A stretch of DNA of 64,000 bases, taken from NCBI GenBank assembly GCA_031177685.1, contig JAPSGI010000006.1, forward strand, positions 1-64,000, read 5' to 3'. Positions 47,931-56,994 of the stretch are shown here, one piece after another. Under the pieces are notes generated by a model that did no database searches, had not been told where the DNA came from, and worked only from the letters and a program-made list of their open reading frames with translations. Both the position numbers and the translations under genes were made by a program. Numbering within the stretch: the stretch's first letter is position 1; each line of letters begins with the position of its first letter. Source of the stretch: Solirubrobacteraceae bacterium. Its GTDB lineage: Bacteria > Actinomycetota > Thermoleophilia > Solirubrobacterales > Solirubrobacteraceae.

Positions 47931-48881
47931 TCAGCGCTGCGTGCGCAGCGCGCGCCGGAGCGAGACTCCGGCGAGCAACGCGGCCGCGCCGGCGATGGCC
48001 AGCGCGATCAGATCGCCGCCCGTGAACGGCAGCGAGCCCTCCTCGCCGTCGTCCAGCGCGCGGACCCGGGCGGCCGCCTCGCGCCCGGCCGGCGCTTCGT
48101 TGCTCTCCTGCACGCCGGCCACCTGCTGGCCGTCGCCCACGGCGGGACCGCCCGCCGCCGGGGCGCCCGGACTCGCAGGACCGCCCGCGGCGGGAGTCGG
48201 ACCGCCGGCCGCCGGGCTCGGAGCGCCCCTGCTCGCCGCCGGCGCGCCCGCGGCCGGAGCCCCGGGCTTCGCCGCCGCGGCGCGCTCCAGGCCCGCCGCC
48301 GCGCTCTGCGCGGCGCCGCCCACGCCCTTGGCGCGCGCGGCGTTGCCCGCCGCCGGGCACTCGCCGTTCTGCGCGGGAACGACGTCACGGCCGTCCTGAT
48401 GACGGCGGTGCGCGGCCAGCGCGTTGTTCGACACGGTGATCCGCACGTACGGGTTCGTCTCCGACCCCGTGGCGTGGCAGATCGTCGTCTTGCCCGCGCG
48501 CGCGTGCTCCGAGCGCGGCGTGGCGCCCTTCGCGCCGTGCGAGCGTCCACGGGTGGACGTCCCGTGGGACTTGCCGCGAGGCGCGGCCTTCGACGGCGCG
48601 CCGCGCGCGCGGCGACCGTGGCTGGCGCCGCGCTCTCCCTTCCCCCTGGTCTTGGCGTGTCCGGCGGGCTGCGGCTTCCCGCGCCGCCCGTAAGCGTTCC
48701 CCTGCCCGCGATGCGCCCCCTGAGGCCCCTTGCTCGCCTGCTGCGGGTCGCCGGCCCCCGCGCCCGCGTTCCCCGGATGCGGGACCGGTGGCCCCTTCCG
48801 CTCGGCCGCGGTCGGCGCGGCCGCGACGGCGAGCATCACCACTACCGTCAAGCTGGACCGCCGGGCTCTCCTACCTCGCAT
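47931..48881 (-). CDS. sortase-anchored (LPFTG) surface protein
   Basis: A 316-residue exported protein. Signal segment SLTVVVMLAVAAAPTAA, then a basic Gly/Lys/His-rich low-complexity region (KGPQGAHRGQGNAYGRRGK), then a compact domain TTICHATGSETNPYVRITVS ... ALAAHRRHQD ... CPA (a CHxTGSxTNPYVxIxV module seen in several secreted actinobacterial proteins), then a Pro/Ala/Gly stalk, then LPFTG, a membrane helix (LIALAIAGAAALLAGVSL) and RRALR. AGGAGG precedes the ATG. No sortase gene is in the window. Confidence 0.82.
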   Translation of the reverse strand: MRGRRARRSSLTVVVMLAVAAAPTAAERKGPPVPHPGNAGAGAGDPQQASKGPQGAHRGQGNAYGRRGKPQPAGHAKTRGKGERGASHGRRARGAPSKAAPRGKSHGTSTRGRSHGAKGATPRSEHARAGKTTICHATGSETNPYVRITVSNNALAAHRRHQDGRDVVPAQNGECPAAGNAARAKGVGGAAQSAAAGLERAAAAKPGAPAAGAPAASRGAPSPAAGGPTPAAGGPASPGAPAAGGPAVGDGQQVAGVQESNEAPAGREAAARVRALDDGEEGSLPFTGGDLIALAIAGAAALLAGVSLRRALRTQR

Positions 48882-48906
48882 GGCTCCTCCTGCCCGAGCC
48901 CTCGGC

Positions 48907-48936
48907 CTCTCCCGCGTCCAGTTGAACGCGGGAGAG
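48907..48936. terminator. hairpin between methyltransferase and LPFTG gene
   Basis: CTCTCCCGCGT and ACGCGGGAGAG, 11 bp perfect, loop CCAGTTGA. It lies just after the methyltransferase stop and 26 nt upstream of the LPFTG start on the minus strand; terminator or attenuator. Confidence 0.6.
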
Positions 48937-48963
48937 AACCGGAAGTTGGAGAGTTACTTCGTG

Positions 48964-49806
48964 CTAGCGCGCGACGACGCCCCAGGTGGCGGCCGGGACG
49001 ACCAGCGCGTCGCCCTGGCGGAAGTCGTTCAGACCGCTCTCGATGGCGTCGCGCACGTCGGCCTGCTCGTCCTCCGGCAGCCCGTTGAGCACCTCGGCGA
49101 TCGGGCCGGCGATGCGAGTCAGCATCTCCCACAGCTCCGTGCCGGTGTAGCGCCACTCGAAGGCCAGCTCCTCGATCCGCGGGTCGGCGAAGCCGGCGCC
49201 GGTGACGAGCTCGTGCACGCGGTCGCGCTCGCCCATGGCGAAGATCCCGGGCGCGCCCGGCTCGGGCGGCGGCATGTGGCCGCGCTGGACCAGGGTCATG
49301 CCCGGGATGGCCGCCCACGGGTTGCGGTCCGGCGTCTGCCAGACGCAGAAGGCGAGCTTGCCGCCGTCCCGCAGGACGCGGCGCGTCTCGCTCAGGGCCG
49401 CCGCGGGGTCGGCCATCAGCATGTAGCTCCAGCGGCTGACCACCGCGTCGACGGAGTCGTCTCCGAGGTCCATGCGCTCGGCGTCCATGATGCGGTACTC
49501 GGCGTTGCGGATCCCGCGCTGCTCGCCGTTGCGCCGCGCCGCCTCGACCATCTCGGGCGAGAAGTCGGTCACGAGCACCTTGCCGTCGGCGCCGACGCGC
49601 TCGCCGGCCAGGAACCCGAGGTCGCCGGTCCCCGCGGCGATGTCGAGCACGGTGTCGCCTGGGGCCGGCGCGGCCTGGTCGACCAGCCACTCGTTGATCG
49701 GCATGGAGTCCTGGAGGATCCACTCGCGCTTCTCCTCCCAGCCGGGAGCCATCTTGTTCCAGATCTCCAGGCTCGTCTGGCGGTAGGTGTTCAGGTCGAT
49801 CGCCAT
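48964..49806 (-). CDS. class I SAM-dependent methyltransferase
   Basis: A 280-residue Rossmann methyltransferase: motif I VLDIAAGTGDLGFLAGERVG, motif II region VLVTDFSPEMVEAAR, YRIMDAERMDLGDDSVDAVVSRWSYMLM. The wording is UbiE/COQ5-like, but the substrate is not determined. GGGAGGA precedes the ATG. Divergent from the nitroreductase. Confidence 0.9.
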   Translation of the reverse strand: MAIDLNTYRQTSLEIWNKMAPGWEEKREWILQDSMPINEWLVDQAAPAPGDTVLDIAAGTGDLGFLAGERVGADGKVLVTDFSPEMVEAARRNGEQRGIRNAEYRIMDAERMDLGDDSVDAVVSRWSYMLMADPAAALSETRRVLRDGGKLAFCVWQTPDRNPWAAIPGMTLVQRGHMPPPEPGAPGIFAMGERDRVHELVTGAGFADPRIEELAFEWRYTGTELWEMLTRIAGPIAEVLNGLPEDEQADVRDAIESGLNDFRQGDALVVPAATWGVVAR

Positions 49807-49857
49807 TGGGCCGTCCTCCCTCGGTCGTGGACGGTATGACGCTATAGGGTGCGCCGC

Positions 49858-50589
49858 ATGAGCACCACCTCCGTTCCCGTGGGGGCGGACGCGCCGATCG
49901 TGGAGGTCATGGCGACGATGCGGGCGATGCGCCGCCTGCGGCCGGACCCGGTGCCCGACGAGCTGCTGGAGGAGCTGGTGGAGGCCGCGACGTGGGCGCC
50001 CAGCGGCGGGAACGTCCAGGCCTACTCGTTCGTGGTGGTGACGGACCGCGAGCAGATGGCGCGGCTGGCCGAGCTGTGGCGCGTCGTGTGCGCCTTCTAC
50101 CTCGAGACGTTCGCGACGGTGGCGCCCACGCGCATGCCGGCGGAGCGCTACGAGCGCCTGAAGGACGCGCTGCGCTTCCAGGCCGAGCACTTCCACGAGA
50201 CGCCGGCGGTGATCGTCGCGTGCTACTCGATGGGGGACTGGACGCGGCGGCTGGCGGCGCAGTGGCGTCGCTTCGCCGGGGCGATGTCGTCCTTGGGGCC
50301 GCGCCGGGCCGCGACCTTCACGGCCGGGCTGAAGGCGTTCGGGGACCGCTCGGAGGCGGCGTCGGTCTACCCGGGCGTGCAGAACCTGCTGCTCGCGGCG
50401 CGGGCGCACGGGCTGGGGGCCACGCTGACGACGTGGCACCTAGCGCTGGAGCCGGAGTTCAAGGCCGTGCTGGGCATCCCCCGCGGGGTGAAGACGTTCG
50501 CGATGATCCCGGTCGGCTGGCCGCGCGGGAACCTGGGGCCGGTGGTGCGACGGCCCGCCGCCGAGGTCATCCACCGCGACCGCTGGTAG
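49858..50589 (+). CDS. nitroreductase family protein
   Basis: A 243-residue FMN oxidoreductase: RAMRRLRPDPVPDELLEELVEAATWAPSGGNVQ is the FMN phosphate site, NLLLAARAHGLGATLTTWHL and IPVGWPRGNLGPVVRRPAAEVIH the other blocks. Substrate unknown. TAGGGT is 7 nt before ATG 49858. Confidence 0.91.
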   Translation: MSTTSVPVGADAPIVEVMATMRAMRRLRPDPVPDELLEELVEAATWAPSGGNVQAYSFVVVTDREQMARLAELWRVVCAFYLETFATVAPTRMPAERYERLKDALRFQAEHFHETPAVIVACYSMGDWTRRLAAQWRRFAGAMSSLGPRRAATFTAGLKAFGDRSEAASVYPGVQNLLLAARAHGLGATLTTWHLALEPEFKAVLGIPRGVKTFAMIPVGWPRGNLGPVVRRPAAEVIHRDRW

Positions 50590-50591
50590 CC

Positions 50592-51050
50592 GTGGCCGTC
50601 TACGTCGCGGTGCTGGGACCGGCGGACACCACCGCCGACGTCTTGGAGACCGCCGAGGCGGTCGGCCGCGAGCTGGCGCGGCGGGGCGCCGTGGTGGTGA
50701 CCGGCGGGCGTGCCGGCGTGATGGAGGCGGCATGCCGGGGGGCCGCCGAGGAAGGGGGCCTGACGGTCGGGATCCTGCCCGGACCGGACCGCTCCGACGC
50801 CAACGGGTACGTGGAGGTCGGGATCCCGACGGGGATGGGGGAGCTGCGCAACGGCCTGGTGGCGCGCGCGGGGGACGCCGTGATCGCGATCGACGGCGGC
50901 TACGGGACGCTGTCGGAGATCGGCTTCGCGCTGCGGATAGGGCGTCCGGTGGTCGGCCTGAACACGTGGGAGGACGACGCGATCGCCGTCGCGCGCGACC
51001 CGGTCGACGCCGTCGAGCAGGCGCTCTCGCTGGCCGCCGCAGTTTCGTAA
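50592..51050 (+). CDS. LOG/TIGR00725-like nucleotide-binding protein
   Basis: A 152-residue Rossmann-type protein: VVVTGGRAGVMEAACRGA, NGLVARAGDAVIAIDGGYGTLSEIGFALRIGRPVVGL. The GGxGTxxE motif (GGYGTLSE) is that of LOG-type phosphoribohydrolases and molybdenum-cofactor-carrier-like proteins. Begins 2 nt after the nitroreductase stop, so co-transcribed. Confidence 0.85.
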   Translation: MAVYVAVLGPADTTADVLETAEAVGRELARRGAVVVTGGRAGVMEAACRGAAEEGGLTVGILPGPDRSDANGYVEVGIPTGMGELRNGLVARAGDAVIAIDGGYGTLSEIGFALRIGRPVVGLNTWEDDAIAVARDPVDAVEQALSLAAAVS

Positions 51051-51095
51051 CAGCTCGCGTCCCCGCCGTTCCCGTGCGCCGCCTAGCTTCGCGGC

Positions 51096-51734
51096 ATGGG
51101 CGATCTCGGCCGGAGGCAGATGGCGGCGTACGCGGTGGCGGCGGTGGTCGTGGCGCTGCTCGGGGCGCGCTACCTGGCGTCCAGCGGCGCCGGCGGTACC
51201 GATGGGTCCGCGGGGAAGCCGGTGCCCGTGCGGGTCTCGGGCGGCGGAGGAGGCGACGCGGGCGGCTGGGCGGTGGTGCAGGTGGCCGGCGAGGTCCGCA
51301 GCCCGGGCGTGTACCGGCTGCGCGCGGGCAAGCGGGTGGACGATGCGGTCCGCATGGCGGGCGGGCCGACCGCGCGGGCGGAGCTGTCGGGCGTGAACCT
51401 GGCGGCGAAGGTGGAGGACGGGCGGCAGGTGATCGTGCCGGCGCGCGCGGCGGCCCCCGGCGGCGCCGCTGCGCCCGCGACCGGGTCCGCGTCGCCGGCC
51501 GCCGGTTCCGCTGCGGCTCCCGCCGGCTCCGCTGCGGCCGGCGCGCCGCTCAACCTCAACACCGCCACTCCCGAGCAGCTGGACGCCCTCGACGGAGTCG
51601 GCCCGGCCACCGCGCAGAAGATCGTCGCCTACCGCCAGGCCCACGGCGGCTTTCGCTCCGTGGCCGAGCTCGACCGGGTCCCGGGCATCGGTCCGAAGCG
51701 CCTCGCGGCGCTCAAGCCGTTGCTGACGGTGTGA
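51096..51734 (+). CDS. comEA: competence DNA receptor ComEA
   Basis: A 212-residue protein: N-terminal membrane anchor (MAAYAVAAVVVALLGARYLA), SLBB domain (VVQVAGEVRSPGVYRLRAGKRVDDAVRMAGG), an Ala/Gly/Ser linker and helix-hairpin-helix DNA-binding end (LNLNTATPEQLDALDGVGPATAQKIVAYR, VPGIGPKRLAAL). Captures dsDNA outside the membrane. GTGA overlap with comEC. Confidence 0.94.
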   Translation: MGDLGRRQMAAYAVAAVVVALLGARYLASSGAGGTDGSAGKPVPVRVSGGGGGDAGGWAVVQVAGEVRSPGVYRLRAGKRVDDAVRMAGGPTARAELSGVNLAAKVEDGRQVIVPARAAAPGGAAAPATGSASPAAGSAAAPAGSAAAGAPLNLNTATPEQLDALDGVGPATAQKIVAYRQAHGGFRSVAELDRVPGIGPKRLAALKPLLTV

Positions 51735-54043
51735 GCGCGCTCCTCACGGCGCGGCGGCATCCCCGGCACCTCGTGCTTGCCGCCCTGGTCGCGGGCCTGC
51801 TCGCGTCCCCGTGGGCGGCCGCCGTCCTGGTCGCCTGCGCCTGCGCCATCGTCGTGGCCGGCACGCCGCGGTTGACGCTGGTGGCGGTCGCGGCCGTCCT
51901 CTGCGGCGCGCTTGTGGCGCAGGCCCGGGTGTCCGCGCTGGACCGGACGGTCATGCGCCCGTACTTCGGTCAGACGGTGACCGTCCGGGCTTTCGCGCTC
52001 GAGCGTCCGCGGTCGCTCGGGGGCCGAGCCCGATCCCCGCGCTCGGCGCTGGCCGCCGTCTCGGCCGGACCGGGGGCCGGGGAGCGGGTCGTCGTGCAGG
52101 GGCCGTGGCCGGCGGCCGCGCCCGGCCGGGAGGTGACCGCGTCGGGCCGCCTCGAGCCGCTGCGCGACCGCGACGGCTGGCTGCGGCGGCGCGGGGCGCA
52201 TGCGCGCCTGGTCGCGCGGGAGGTGCGGGCGACGGGACGGCGGCGCGGCGGGCTCGCCGGCGCGCTGGACCGGATGCGCGAGCAGGCGGAGCGCGCGGTG
52301 TCGTCGGGTCTCGATCCCCCGCGTGCCGCGCTGGCCCGCGGGATGGTGCTCGGCCAGGACGAGGCGCTGGACGAGGACGCCCGGGAGGAGTTCCGGGCGA
52401 GCGGTCTGGCGCATCTGCTCGCGGCGAGCGGTCAGAACGTGATGCTGCTGGTCGCGCTCGCGCTGCCCGTCCTGGCCGGTCTCGGCGTCGGACTGCGCGG
52501 CCGGCTGGCCGGCGCGCTGGCGCTGATCGCGCTGTACGTCCCGCTCGCCGGGGCGGGAGCGTCGATCCAGCGGGCCGGCGTCATGGGAGCGGCCGGGCTC
52601 GTCGCCGTGCTCGCGAGCCGCCCCGCGTCGCGCTGGTACGCGCTGCTGCTCGCGGCGGCCGCGACACTGGTGGTGAGCCCGCGCGCGGCCGGCGATCCCG
52701 GCTGGCAGCTGTCGTTCGCCGCGGTGCTGGCGATCCTCGCGCTCGCGCGTCCGCTGGCCGAGCGGCTGCGCGCCCGCGGAGCGCCGCGCGGCCTCGCCGA
52801 AGCCGTCGCGTTGACCACCGCCGCCACGGTGGGAACCGCCCCGTTGCTCGCCTTCCACTTCGAGCGTGTGTCGCTCGTGTCGCTGCCCGCCAACCTGCTC
52901 GCGGTGGCCGCGGTCGCGCCGGCGATGTGGCTGGGGATGCTGGCCGTCGCCGCCGGCCTCGTGCTCCCACCGCTCGCGGCTCTCCCGAACGTCGTCGCCC
53001 AGCTGCCGCTGGCGTATCTGGGGTGGCTCGCCCATGTGGCCGCGGGGCTGCCGCATGCGAGCGTGCCGCTCGCGATTCCGACGGTGGGTGTGCTCGTCGC
53101 CACCTACGCAACGCTCGCCGATGCGGCTGCGATGGCCTTCCGGAAAGGTGGGCATTCAGGGAGAACAGTGGCCGGTCGGAGGGTGCCCGGGGCGGGGCGG
53201 CTGGTGCGGTCGCGGGCTCGCGTGCTGGTGGTTCTGGCGATCGCCGCCGTCCTCCTGCTCGTCGTCGCGCAGGGGCGGCGGGCCCCGCCGCCGCCCGATC
53301 CGCGTGACGTCGTGGTCTCCTTCCTCGATGTCGGGCAGGGCGACGCGACGCTGGTCCAGCACGGTGGGGCGACCGTTCTGGTGGACGCCGGGCCGCCCGG
53401 GTCGCCCCTGCTGGACCGGCTGCGCGAGGCGGGGGTGCGGCGGATCGACCTGCTCGTGCTCACGCACTCCCAGGCCGACCACGACGGCGGGGCGGCCGAG
53501 GTCTTGCGGCGCCTTCCCGTCGGCCACCTGCTCGACGGCGGCGAGCAGCGCACGCCGCTTCATCTTCGAGCGCTCGCCGTCGCGGCCGCGCGGGGCGTTG
53601 TCCGCTCGACGCCGGACGCGGGGCAGACGGTGCGCGCCGGGCCGCTGCGGCTCCGGATCCTCTGGCCGCGCCGCGAGCCGCCGGTGCCCGGCGCCGACCC
53701 CAACGACCGCGCGATCGTCGCCCATCTGCAAGTGGGGGACTTCGACCTGCTGCTCCCCGCCGATGCCGAGTCGAACGTGACCGGAGCGCTCGACCTGCCG
53801 CGGGTCGAGGCGCTGAAGGTCGCGCACCACGGCAGCGAGGACCCCGCCACGGCCGACCTCCTCGCGCGCCTGCGGCCCCGCGTCGCGGTCATCGAGGTCG
53901 GCAGCGAGAACCGCTACGGCCACCCCGCGCCCGAGCTCCTGGCCGCTCTGCGCTCGGTACCAACGGTCCACCGCACCGACCGCGACGGCACCGTCCGCCT
54001 GACCCTCCGCGCCGGCCGAATGACCATCGCTACCACGCGCTAA
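51731..54043 (+). CDS. comEC: DNA uptake channel ComEC/Rec2
   Basis: A 770-residue polytopic protein with DUF4131-like N-domain, competence core (HLLAASGQNVMLLVALALPVL ... GASIQRAGVM) and C-terminal metallo-beta-lactamase domain (VSFLDVGQGDATLVQHGG, LTHSQADHDGG, KVAHHGSED). It carries one strand into the cell and may degrade the other. GTG start overlaps comEA. Confidence 0.94.
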   Translation: MSALLTARRHPRHLVLAALVAGLLASPWAAAVLVACACAIVVAGTPRLTLVAVAAVLCGALVAQARVSALDRTVMRPYFGQTVTVRAFALERPRSLGGRARSPRSALAAVSAGPGAGERVVVQGPWPAAAPGREVTASGRLEPLRDRDGWLRRRGAHARLVAREVRATGRRRGGLAGALDRMREQAERAVSSGLDPPRAALARGMVLGQDEALDEDAREEFRASGLAHLLAASGQNVMLLVALALPVLAGLGVGLRGRLAGALALIALYVPLAGAGASIQRAGVMGAAGLVAVLASRPASRWYALLLAAAATLVVSPRAAGDPGWQLSFAAVLAILALARPLAERLRARGAPRGLAEAVALTTAATVGTAPLLAFHFERVSLVSLPANLLAVAAVAPAMWLGMLAVAAGLVLPPLAALPNVVAQLPLAYLGWLAHVAAGLPHASVPLAIPTVGVLVATYATLADAAAMAFRKGGHSGRTVAGRRVPGAGRLVRSRARVLVVLAIAAVLLLVVAQGRRAPPPPDPRDVVVSFLDVGQGDATLVQHGGATVLVDAGPPGSPLLDRLREAGVRRIDLLVLTHSQADHDGGAAEVLRRLPVGHLLDGGEQRTPLHLRALAVAAARGVVRSTPDAGQTVRAGPLRLRILWPRREPPVPGADPNDRAIVAHLQVGDFDLLLPADAESNVTGALDLPRVEALKVAHHGSEDPATADLLARLRPRVAVIEVGSENRYGHPAPELLAALRSVPTVHRTDRDGTVRLTLRAGRMTIATTR

Positions 54044-54047
54044 GCCG

Positions 54048-54096
54048 GACGTGCCGTAAGAAACGACGATAGGTTGGACGTTTCTTGCGGCACGTC
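54048..54096. repeat. 18-bp inverted repeat after comEC
   Basis: GACGTGCCGTAAGAAACG (54048-54065) pairs with CGTTTCTTGCGGCACGTC (54079-54096) at all 18 positions, one as T-G, with a 13-nt loop. Starts 4 nt after the comEC stop and ends 22 nt before the holA -10. May be a terminator, an operator or a small repeat element. Confidence 0.7.
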
Positions 54097-54131
54097 GGGG
54101 GTTGTCCCGGCCGGGGCGTAGCATCGGGACC

Positions 54132-55106
54132 GTGGCCGCGTTGAAATCTGCGTACCTGGTTCACGGAGACGACCACGGCCGCATCGCGGAACGCCGCGCG
54201 CGGCTGCGCGCGCTGGCCGAGGCGACGAGCGGCGCTGCGGGCTTCGAGGTGCTCGAGGGGGATGCCGCCACGCCGCAGAACGCGGCCGCGGCGCTGTCCG
54301 CGATGACCCTCACGACCGAGCGGCGCTTCGTGATCGTCGACGGCGCCGAGCGGTGGAAGGACCCGGACCTCGACGAGCTCGAAGCGGTCATGAGCGCCAT
54401 GCCGCCCGCCACCACCGTCGCCTTCTTCGCCCGCGAGGATGGCCGCGCGAAGGCGCCGCCGCGCCTGCACGCAGCCGTGAGGCAAGCCGGCGGGGACGTC
54501 GCCGCCGAGCTGACCGTCAAGCCGTGGGAGCTGCCCAAGTGGGTGGCGGCGCGCGCGCGGGAGCTCGGACTCGAGCCCGACGCCGGCGCCGCGAAGGCGC
54601 TGGTGGCCCGGGTCGGCGAGCGCCAGCAGCGGCTCCTGCGCGAGCTCGAGAAGCTCGCGCTCGCCCTCGGCCCCGGCGCGCAGCTCACGACGGACGAGCT
54701 CGACGACCTGGCCGCCGCCTCCTCGGAGCGCAAGTCGTGGACGCTCGCCGACGCGCTCGTGGCACGGGACGGTCGCGCCGCCACGCGGGTCTATCTGGAG
54801 CTGCGCACGCGCGGGGAGCGGCTCACCGGCCTGCTGTTCCAGATGGCCCGCCGCGTGCGCGACGCACTCGACGTGGCCGAGCGGCTCGAGCAGGGGGAGT
54901 CGGCGGCGCAGGTCCGCCGCGGCCTGCGCATGCCACCCAAGGCGGCCGAGAAGTTCGTGGCCGACGTGCAGCGGACCGACCGCGATGCGCTGCGCCGCGC
55001 ACTGGAGCACCTGGCCGACCTCGAGCTCGACTCGCGCCAGCTGCGCGAGGGGCCGCAGGACACGTCCGCCCTGCGGACGCTGCTGCGCGTGGCCGCGGCG
55101 CGCTAG
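54132..55106 (+). CDS. holA: DNA polymerase III delta subunit
   Basis: A 324-residue clamp-loader subunit: SAYLVHGDDHGRIAERRARLRAL, RRFVIVDGAERW, LLRELEKLALALGPGAQLT, SWTLADALVARDGRAATRVYLEL. The comEA-comEC-holA-rpsT order is widespread. TAGCAT ends 7 nt before GTG 54132. Confidence 0.94.
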   Translation: MAALKSAYLVHGDDHGRIAERRARLRALAEATSGAAGFEVLEGDAATPQNAAAALSAMTLTTERRFVIVDGAERWKDPDLDELEAVMSAMPPATTVAFFAREDGRAKAPPRLHAAVRQAGGDVAAELTVKPWELPKWVAARARELGLEPDAGAAKALVARVGERQQRLLRELEKLALALGPGAQLTTDELDDLAAASSERKSWTLADALVARDGRAATRVYLELRTRGERLTGLLFQMARRVRDALDVAERLEQGESAAQVRRGLRMPPKAAEKFVADVQRTDRDALRRALEHLADLELDSRQLREGPQDTSALRTLLRVAAAR

Positions 55107-55369
55107 GCGCCGGCGCCGGAGCGCAGGCGGGCCGCGCGGGCCTTCTTGCGCGCGCCGTTGTTGGCGTGCAGCGCGCGGACCTTGATGGCCTTGTCGATCG
55201 TCGAGACCAGCTCGCGGTGGTCGGCCGCGGCGCCCTCGGCGTCGCCCTCCGCCACCTTCGTCTCGAGGCGGCGGAAGTACGTCTTGATCTTCGACGTGTA
55301 ACGGCGGTTCTCCAGTCGCTCGCGCTCCGAGCGCAGGATCCGCTTCTTCTGGGAATGGATGTTCGCCAT
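55103..55369 (-). CDS. rpsT: 30S ribosomal protein S20
   Basis: An 88-residue helical 16S rRNA-binding protein: MANIHSQKKRILRSERERLENR, then STIDKAIKVRALHANNGARKKARAA. Convergent with holA, sharing CTAG for both stops. A TATCCT box lies 12 nt upstream. Confidence 0.96.
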   Translation of the reverse strand: MANIHSQKKRILRSERERLENRRYTSKIKTYFRRLETKVAEGDAEGAAADHRELVSTIDKAIKVRALHANNGARKKARAARLRSGAGA

Positions 55370-55380
55370 GGGCGGCGGCC

Positions 55381-55387
55381 TAGGATA
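55381..55387. promoter_or_regulatory. overlapping divergent -10 boxes (rpsT and murJ)
   Basis: Plus strand TAGGAT (55381-55386) serves murJ GTG 55396 after 9 nt. Minus strand TATCCT (55387 to 55382) serves rpsT ATG 55369 after 12 nt. Five base pairs are shared. Confidence 0.55.
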
Positions 55388-55395
55388 GCCGACCC

Positions 55396-56994
55396 GTGGA
55401 CGACGACTCCGCCCAGCCGCCCGCTCGCCGCCGCGGGGTCGCGGTCAACACGGCGATCTTCTCGCTCCTCACGGGCCTCTCGCGCATCGCGGGCCTGGGC
55501 CGGGAGATCCTCGCCTCCAGCTACTTCGCCACCAGCGGCGCCTTCTCCGCCTTCACGCTGGCCTTCCAGCTGCCCAACCTCCTGCGGATGCTCGTCGCGG
55601 ACCAGGCGATCAGCGCGGCGTTCGTCCCGGCCTTCACCGAGCTGCTCGACCAGGGCCGCCGGCGCGAGGCCTTCCGCCTGGCCAGCACGCTGTTCTTCGT
55701 GATCCTCGGCGGCCTGGGCGCGCTGGCCGCGGCCTTCGTCCTGCTGGCGCCCGTGATCATGCCCGCGCTCACCGGGGACAGCTTCACCCCGCTCCTCGAC
55801 GATTTGACCGTCGGCCTGAGCCAGGTCCTCTTCCCGATCGTCGTTCTGCTCGGGCTCAACGGCCTCACGCTGGGAATCCTCTACGCCTACGACGACTTCA
55901 CGCTCGGCGGGATCGCCCCGCTGGTGTGGAACCTGGTGATCTTCGCGGTGCTGATCCCGCTGCGCCAGGCGTTCGACGGCCCCGACCAGCTCTACGCCTA
56001 CGCCATCGCCGTCCTGGCCGGCACCGTCGCGCAGTTCCTCATCACGCTGCCGCGGCTGCGGCGCCTGGGGTTCCGGCTACTCACGCGCGTGAACCTGCGC
56101 GATCCGCTGGTGGGGAAGGTGCTGCGCCTGATGCTCCCGATCGCCTTCGCCACCGGCCTGATCAACTTCTCGCTGCTGATCAACTCCGTGGTGGGCTCGA
56201 CGGTCAGCGAGCAGGCGCCGCGCGCCATCGACGCGGCCTTCCGCATCTTCCAGCTGCCCCAGGGCGTGTTCGCGCTGGCGCTGGCCACCGTGCTGTTCCC
56301 GACGCTCACGCGCTTCGCCGCCGCGCGCGACCTCGACGGGCTGCGCGCCTCCTCGGCCAACGGCGTGCGCCAGCTCGCGCTGCTGCTGATCCCGGCCACG
56401 GCGGTGTTCCTCGTGCTCAGCGAGCCGATCGTGCGGCTGGTGTACGAGCACGGCGAGTTCGGCCCGCAGTCGACCGACCAGGTGAGCGAGGCGCTGTTCT
56501 GGTTCGCCCCGGCGCTCACGCTCACGGGGGTCAACCTCCTGCTGACCCGCACGTTCTTCGCCGTCGGCGAGCCGTGGCGCCCGGTGGCGTGGGCCCTCGT
56601 CAACGTGGCGGTCAACGCGGCGGTCTCCGTCGCCCTCGCCGGCCCGCTGGACATCGCCGGCGTGGTGATCGGGACGATCGCCGGCAACGTCGTCATGGTC
56701 GCCGGTCAGGTGCTCGACCTGCGCCGCCAGCTGCACGGGTTCGAGGGCCGGCGCACGCTGATCGCCGCGCTGGGCATGGCGGCCGCCGCCGCCCTCGCCG
56801 CCGGCGCCGCGCTGGGAACGTGGGCGGGGCTCGACGACGTCCTCGGCCGCTCGCTGGCCGCGCAGATCGCGTCCGTGGGCAGCGCCTGCGCCGTGGCCGG
56901 CGCGCTGTACGCCGCCGGCGTGACGTTGCTGCGCATCCCCGAGGCCGCCCAGCTGTGGCGCCTCGTGTCGGGCCGCGCGCGGCCCGCCGCCTAG
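55396..56994 (+). CDS. murJ: lipid II flippase MurJ
   Basis: A 532-residue MATE-like flippase with about 14 helices: NTAIFSLLTGLSRIAGLGREILASSYFAT, ADQAISAAFVPAFTELL, FRIFQLPQGVFALALATVLFPTLTR, YEHGEFGPQST are the standard family blocks. It moves lipid II across the membrane. Stop shares CTAG with the convergent HxlR gene. Confidence 0.95.
   Translation: MDDDSAQPPARRRGVAVNTAIFSLLTGLSRIAGLGREILASSYFATSGAFSAFTLAFQLPNLLRMLVADQAISAAFVPAFTELLDQGRRREAFRLASTLFFVILGGLGALAAAFVLLAPVIMPALTGDSFTPLLDDLTVGLSQVLFPIVVLLGLNGLTLGILYAYDDFTLGGIAPLVWNLVIFAVLIPLRQAFDGPDQLYAYAIAVLAGTVAQFLITLPRLRRLGFRLLTRVNLRDPLVGKVLRLMLPIAFATGLINFSLLINSVVGSTVSEQAPRAIDAAFRIFQLPQGVFALALATVLFPTLTRFAAARDLDGLRASSANGVRQLALLLIPATAVFLVLSEPIVRLVYEHGEFGPQSTDQVSEALFWFAPALTLTGVNLLLTRTFFAVGEPWRPVAWALVNVAVNAAVSVALAGPLDIAGVVIGTIAGNVVMVAGQVLDLRRQLHGFEGRRTLIAALGMAAAAALAAGAALGTWAGLDDVLGRSLAAQIASVGSACAVAGALYAAGVTLLRIPEAAQLWRLVSGRARPAA

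Noticed and set aside
51900-53160. ComEC split into two genes
   Set aside because: The frame is open from 51731 to 54043, with both the membrane core and metallo-beta-lactamase domain.
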